From the NCBI GenBank assembly GCA_015680685.1, contig MNCI01001083.1, positions 26,359 to 88,358 on the forward strand: DNA of 62,000 nucleotides, written 5' to 3'. The translations under genes were made by a program, and so were the position numbers. The notes under the pieces were generated by a model, which was not told where the DNA came from, ran no database searches, and was given only the letters and a program-made list of their open reading frames with translations. This document shows, in pieces, positions 57,471-62,000 of this stretch. Source of the DNA: Gnetum montanum. Its lineage: Eukaryota > Streptophyta > Gnetopsida > Gnetales > Gnetaceae. Within the stretch, counting starts at the first letter, position 1. Every line of letters starts with the position of its first letter.

Positions 57471-58075
57471 TCAAGTGATACCTATTTGTAGTAGCATCAC
57501 ATAGTAAACACTTGCAAAGCAACAATGAGATGTGAAATGGTTAAAATTATTGTCAACTATGGTGCAAAACTCACAAGTTGTCAGTTGAAGGTCATAGTAG
57601 ATGACTAACTTGGTTGAACTGTAAGTCATAACTGCTAGTTTAAGGTCTTTGTGGATCGCTAGCAGGTTAGGTTTGTGAATTAAAAGTATTGGTGTAAGTT
57701 CTTTGCAGACCGTTAACAAGTTATGTTCGTAAGTTGAAAGTATTAGTTTAAGGTCTTTGCAGGGCACTAATGAGTTATTCTTGCAAAGGTAAGTATTAGT
57801 TTAAGGTCTTTGTAGACCACTAACGTGATCGAAACTATGAGTCAAAACTGCTAGTTTAAGGTCTTTGCGGACCGCTAACAGGTTATTCTTACAAAGGTGA
57901 GTGGCTATTAGTTTAAGGTCTTTGTAGATCGCTAACTTGGTGGAAACTGGGAGTCAAAACTACTAGTTTAAGATCTTTGTGGATTGCTAACTGGTTATTT
58001 TTTCCAAGGTAAGTTTCTATTAGTTTAAGGTCTTTGCGGACCACTAACAAGTTATTTTTTCAAAGGTAAGTGACT
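57471..58075 (-). repeat. Coding tandem repeat, 18-codon unit, in frame with C2 pol
   Basis: Nine or so units share tagtttaaggtctttgcgga on the plus strand. On the minus strand the unit reads Leu-Ala-Ile-His-Lys-Asp-Leu-Lys-Leu followed by a nine-residue tail. Unit lengths measured on the minus strand are 54, 54, 54, 53, 55, 57 and 55 bases, so the ancestral unit was probably 54. A 98-codon open piece (57767-57471) covers the right-most units (57767-57580) and is in the frame of the pol ATG at 57434. Two tail types roughly alternate (Thr-Tyr-Leu-Gly-Lys-Asn-Asn and Leu-Thr-Pro-Ser-Phe). The function is unknown. Confidence 0.8.
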
Positions 58076-58220
58076 AGTTAAGGTGGGACGAAATTTTCAG
58101 TTGGGCCCACCTGCCACGATGCAAATAGTGATGCTATGTTATGGTAGGAGTGCTATGCTATATAGAGCATCCCACATTAATCGGGGTGTGAAATGGCAAG
58201 TTCCTTTTTACTGCATTGAC
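58076..58220. other. Spacer between the coding array and the plus-strand promoter
   Basis: Contains one gctatgctatatagagc word like those in the C2 LTR cluster. No gene is seen. Confidence 0.4.
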
Positions 58221-58229
58221 TATAAATAG
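58221..58229 (+). promoter_or_regulatory. Plus-strand TATA box before the FCP1-like tract
   Basis: TATAAATAG with a GC-balanced context lies 140 bases before the ATG at 58361. Its orientation is opposite to C2 and C3. Confidence 0.5.
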
Positions 58230-58360
58230 GGGTTTACCCTTGGTAAAGTCATCATTTTCATTGTAAGCGTAGAACTCACACCCAGATCCTAAAGCGCTTG
58301 TATTGACAAAGAGAAAAGCAATTCAGTGTAGTGACTAAGAAAGAATATGCAACCAAGACG

Positions 58361-59525
58361 ATGGCACCTAAAAGAGAACGAAAACACCTAGTAATCCCCA
58401 GGGTGGACGAGGTGAAAGACACCCTAGGGTGTCTATCGCAGGCATGTGTCACGGTATGAGAGGAGACTCCATCGGCCCAGTAAGCTACTACGCTACCTTT
58501 TTTTTCCCTGTTGTTGTTGTTGTCTTTGCTCTCTTTTTTGTTTTTTATTTTAAAAATCCACATCTTCTGTCACTATTTTGGTTGTCATTTTGGCCATTAC
58601 ACCGTCATTGTTGCTCATTTGGCCGTGATGGATGTACGGACGCTACGCTAAGGTTGCATGCAGTATTGCCCAGACCACCATCGCTATGACTACCTCACCA
58701 CAAAGGTTTAGGTGATTCTGGCAACTTAGCATGCAAATAGCACAGTGTATGACCCTCAGGAGGGTTTGGCCACATGCAAGATTTGACAGTGTAACACGTG
58801 TCTAACACAGCATAGCACAAATCATTTTGTACGTCAGGATTTGTTGAAATGACTATAGCATATTAAATGCTTTCTTGTTTAAAATTTATATTTAATTTTT
58901 TTTGTAGGTATGCTAGGCCGATGTGTTGTAAGACCTCTTGGTCAATGCATCGGTGGTATTGCATTGCTAAGCTATCGCCCTTATGGTTTTGCTATGCTAT
59001 ATGCAAGGAAGGAGTTACGCTACGCTATTTGCAAATGGCTAATCCTGCTAAGCTACATGTGAATTCCACTCAAACATAATGTTAACATTTTCCATTGTGT
59101 TATGTAGGGTGATGTTAAGACCCATCTTTATTTTCATAGAAATTTTAGGGGTTTTGTGCTTCCTAAGAGAACCGGTGGCCAACATTCCTCCACCCCATGT
59201 GCGTGTGGAGCGACAAGCAGTCTAGTTCTAGGAAGGTGCGCGAGACTTCCTACAATTCCTCCTCCAGCACTTTAGTGTGATCATTTGGTCATACTTATTG
59301 GCAGAGGCAATAGCCACAATTATAGAAACCCTATTGCTTGCGACAAACTGGGGTATTTTGAAATTTCTAACTGATGGGGCAATCGAGGGTAAGTATGAAG
59401 GAGGATCTAGTCAATGTCCAAAAAGCTTGAGGCGTCTGACTTGGATCTGGGAAATGCCCAAATATAATTACTACCACCTGTATAACACATTGTTCATTTC
59501 TCATCACATGGGAACCTATTTTTAG
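58361..59525 (+). pseudogene. FCP1-like HAD phosphatase remnant, plus strand
   Basis: FCP1/NIF-type HAD proteins remove phosphates with an Asp-x-Asp active site. A first block (58361-58454) reads MAPKRERKHLVIPRVDE and ends at a GTATGA donor. An acceptor (ttatgtag, 59100-59107) opens a block reading Pro-Ile-Phe-Ile-Phe, then Ile-Leu-Gly-Val-Leu-Cys, where active proteins have Asp-Leu-Asn-Gly. Next come Glu-Gly-Ala-Arg-Asp-Phe-Leu-Gln-Phe-Leu, Phe-Ser-Val-Ile-Ile-Trp-Ser and Leu-Arg-Arg-Leu-Thr-Trp-Ile-Trp. The last motif is Tyr-Asn-Thr-Leu-Phe-Ile, where the family has Asn-Thr-Leu-Leu-Ile-Asp-Asp. The Asp residues are lost and two stops lie near 59223-59231. The reading phase between blocks was not resolved; an extra exon near 58907 is possible. 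It may be a captured or disrupted host gene. Confidence 0.5.
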
Positions 59526-59609
59526 AATTTACTAGGACCCATTTATTATGCCAGCGGATGAGTTCTCTAAACATATTCCACTACATTATGTGATGCATGC
59601 TACGCTAGG

Positions 59610-60969
59610 AAAAAAAAGTTAACAGTGAATGAACAAAAACTGTCACAAATCTTGATAAAAAATGAAGCAATTTTATTGCAAAATGGAGATTACAGTGCAC
59701 CGGACTGAATGCAGTTGTGGATCTGACACAAGGTAGATGAAAAGCCCCGGTGAATGTAGAGGGATGATGCTATGCTGGTTTGGACTGCAAGCATAGCTTG
59801 AAGGTTGTATGGTCAGTGTGCAAGGTAGAAGTCCAACGTGCAAGGTTGACGTTCCCAATCATCTCCCAATGTGATCTTTTTTTTTCCATCCTCCCTCTCT
59901 TCTCAGTAGAAAATTGGGGTTTTTATAGGTTTTAGGGTGTGAAACTCAGATCTGGAGTGGTATGAGTGGCCATTGATGAGAAAATTTCAGGTCTGATGAC
60001 ATGTGGCTGCGTTGCCCGAGTGCAAAGAATATTATAACTGTACAACATGCTGCATGCTAGTGTGTACATGTTGGATGTGTGAACCTAGCATACAGACTTG
60101 ACCAACACAAAATAATTGAAATGTACAAATGAACACTACTGTTACAACAGAAAATCTTGAACTTGGCCCTTGGATTTGAGCTCTGGTGTCATGAGAATGC
60201 TACCTATGGATTTTCAACTCATTTGGACTTGATCTAACATGGTTTTGAAAGGCTTCGAGTGGCGTACACTGTGCTGCATACTAGGCGTACATGCTGGGCA
60301 TGTAGGTTAGCATGCAGGTTGGCTAAATCTTCTAATCGACCTCACTTTTGGTTGTGCACACTGGGTGTGCACGCTGGGCATGCAGAGTATGTATGCTTAG
60401 CGTATAGGTCATGGAAGTGCATCATTTTGAGGTTGAATCTTCATTTTTGGAAGCTTGGGATGGTTCTTGATAATTTCCTTACCTCTGAGAGTCGATTGTA
60501 GGTGGAGATATGGTTCTAGGGTGCTTGTTCTAAGAGATCCTTGATGGTGCACGCTGGGTGTGCATGAATGAAAACCCATCATTTGTAGCTCAAAATTTGA
60601 TTTTCAGATGCTTGAGAGATACTGGGGTCCTTGGGGAAGGTCCTGGGGGGTCCAGACACTCAATTCTAGCATATTTTGGCTCATTTTAGGCCCAAAAGTT
60701 GTTGCATGCTTAGCTGCACACTGGGTGTGCAAGCCTGTGTGCAAGAAGTATACTTAGTCGAAACTAAGTGTCTTGAGTTTGAAACTTGCAGTTCTTGTTG
60801 CCAGATGTTGATGTAGTCTCCAATGGATCTTGAGGAACTTTTACTTGCTTGATTCGATTCCGTTTGATGTTGTTTGTAAAGTTTGCATGTTTCGGTTATG
60901 CTAGGAAGCATCATGACATAGCTCGATTCTTATCTGAAAGTGTTAAGTCCAAATTTTTGTGGTGTTTCA
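59610..60969 (-). repeat. 3' LTR of element C3
   Basis: The right end (GGTGTTTCA at 60969) and the adjoining polypurine tract (60989-60970) match C1 and C2. On the minus strand a TATA box CCTATAAAAACCCC lies at 59929-59916, and a gtgcacactgggtgtgc cluster occupies 60250-60740. The left end is uncertain because the start found in C1 and C2 is not recognisable. Confidence 0.65.
60250..60740 (-). promoter_or_regulatory. GTGCACACTGGGTGTGCAC palindrome cluster, C3 LTR
   Basis: Perfect copies at 60354-60372 (8-bp arms) and 60715-60731 (7-bp arms) occur with looser ones such as tgcacgctgggtgtgcatg near 60548 and catgctgggcatgtagg near 60288. The motif differs from those of C1 and C2 but occupies the same U3 position. 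Confidence 0.65.
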
Positions 60970-62000
60970 TTGGCCCCTCTTTGTTGACACTTGGAGGAAT
61001 CGACCCAAGAAGTGTTGACAAAGAAGTACAAAACACCACAAGCAACTTAGTAGCATTGTGCTTTGACACTTCGCCAGATGTCCTCACATTGTGTTCAGAA
61101 GTACCTGGGATTGGGGAATGAAGTTTTGAGATGATGTCTAGTGGAGATGTTTGCAATTGTGGGATTGGAAATTAATTGAGAAATTGTGCAGGTGTAGGAG
61201 AGGAGTGTTCATCTGTACTAAAGATCCATGTTGGTCCTCATTGATGGCCAACATTTTGCAGACTTGGAACCACGGCATGAGATGTGCATCCTTTGGAGGA
61301 ACAAGACAAGAGTAGTTGTTGCACAATCAAAGCCATGCGATGAGGTGGAACATGATGGTTTGAGACACGAGTACTTCTTTCCAAGACAACTGCCTTCCCG
61401 CCTAAGGCTTGTATGGGAAGTGCCAAGGGTCTTGTGGTTCATTTTGCTCTCTGCTTTTTCTTTATTGAATTTTTTGGACAGAGCTTGCTTTCAACTTTGC
61501 ACTCATGCTCATATGCCATGTTGTGTGTTGCAACTTCTTGAGAGTGTCGTAGCATGCAATAGTATGCTCAAAGTTTTGGGGTGTACTGGGTGTATCTGGG
61601 AACTATAACCAAGTAGGAAAGGGAACAAGAGTATTAAGGAAATGGAGAATGTATAAGGAACTGGGAATGTACTTTTGAATAGATTGATGAACCTAGTTGT
61701 GTATGTCAGAAACAATGTGGCACCTTGTCACCATGATGAAATGCATCCGTGTACGAGCACCAATGGGTGTCATCCTACAAACACAACTCCAAGAAGACAA
61801 GAAAACCACAAGTGAATGAGTTAGCAAACACTTAAAACATAAATGTGACTTATGCAAATGGAGGTACCATGTGAAAAAAAAATGAGCAGCAGTAGTGTTG
61901 TCAGAACTGATGTGATGAATGATGCAGCAGGCATTGATGAAGAAGTGTCATGAATTATAGCAATAGATGAATGTGCCACAGATGAGATGATCTTGCTAGT
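60970..62000 (-). mobile_element. 3' untranslated region of C3, runs off the window
   Basis: The tract is followed by non-coding sequence resembling C1 and C2 at the same distance (acaaaacaccac near 61028; ctacaaacacaa near 61775). Open frames up to 126 codons (61228-61608) show no domain. Pol of C3 would lie beyond 62000. Confidence 0.6.

Larger units (their letters stand above)
50340..58075 (-). mobile_element. Element C2: Tat-like, with pol, 5' part missing or displaced
   Basis: From right to left on the minus strand: a coding repeat array, reverse transcriptase, archaeal-type RNase H, integrase, a short-repeat array, an untranslated region, a polypurine tract and a 3' LTR (52126-50378). 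Gag, protease, primer site and 5' LTR are not found between pol and the next element. They may lie beyond C3 or have been lost. It sits inside the 3' LTR of B3. Confidence 0.85.
34641..62000 (+). mobile_element. Element A2 (family A), 5' part; interrupted by nested elements
   Basis: A family A LTR (34641-35151), a decayed primer site and 1.6 kb of the A leader are present. At 36761 element B3 interrupts it, and the rest must lie beyond the window. The leader aligns with that of A1, including the minus-strand exon boundaries, but lacks the solo LTR B1. Confidence 0.7.

Noticed and set aside
61228-61608. 126-codon plus-strand open frame near the right end
   Set aside because: It lies in the 3' untranslated region of C3, with no domain and with other overlapping frames of like length.
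1-62000. tRNA, rRNA or other structured RNA genes
   Set aside because: None was recognised by eye on either strand; the tRNA-like words seen are primer binding sites of retroelements. A dedicated covariance-model search would be decisive.

Overview
The window is intergenic DNA from a plant with a large, repeat-filled nuclear genome. I infer a gymnosperm-like seed plant from the density of old, heavily mutated Ty3/gypsy elements and the near absence of host genes; the sequence does not name a species. No RNA gene, CRISPR array or intact host gene was found.

Four repeat lineages account for most of the 62 kb. Family A is a chromodomain-bearing gypsy lineage (A1, 34-11363; A2 starts at 34641 and runs off the right end). 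Family B has a tRNA-Asp-type primer site and an Athila-like gag (solo LTR B1 at 751-1771; 5' end B2 at 21092; nearly complete B3 at 36761-50339). Family C is Tat-like, with an archaeal-type RNase H and LTRs that begin TGAAACACC or TGACACACC (C0 at about 29.1-34.0 kb on +; C1 at 41754-49512, C2 at 50378-about 58.1 kb and C3 from about 59.6 kb to the end, all on -). A possible further LTR lies near 17 kb. The right half is a nest: B3 sits in A2, C1 sits in B3, and C2 interrupts the 3' LTR of B3.

Layout: 1-11658, element A1 with solo LTR B1 in its unusually long leader, then a partly duplicated 3' LTR. 11.7-18.5 kb, AT-rich DNA with a 550-bp inverted repeat and a possible minus-strand LTR. At 18561 is the start of a CTP synthase reading frame, the clearest host-gene trace. 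21.1-24.1 kb, B2 and a minus-strand tract with splice sites. 25.5-28.3 kb, a satellite-like array of about 190-bp units, each opening with a palindrome. 29-34 kb, element C0. 34.6-62 kb, the nest. Between C2 and C3 is a plus-strand tract with a TATA box and a decayed FCP1-like HAD phosphatase domain.

Three patterns stand out. First, LTRs of unrelated families carry short self-complementary repeats just upstream of the TATA box, with a different motif in each family. Second, a core whose minus-strand reading is Lys/Tyr-Asp-Leu-Lys-Leu recurs in family C, as 54-nt (18-codon) units in frame with pol and as about 30-nt non-coding units just after pol. Third, family A carries, between 5' LTR and gag, a minus-strand tract whose exon-intron boundaries are shared by both copies. 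Most coding tracts are dead. The gag of B3 and the pol of C2 each keep one reading frame broken only by stop codons; A1, C0 and C1 also have frameshifts or deletions.
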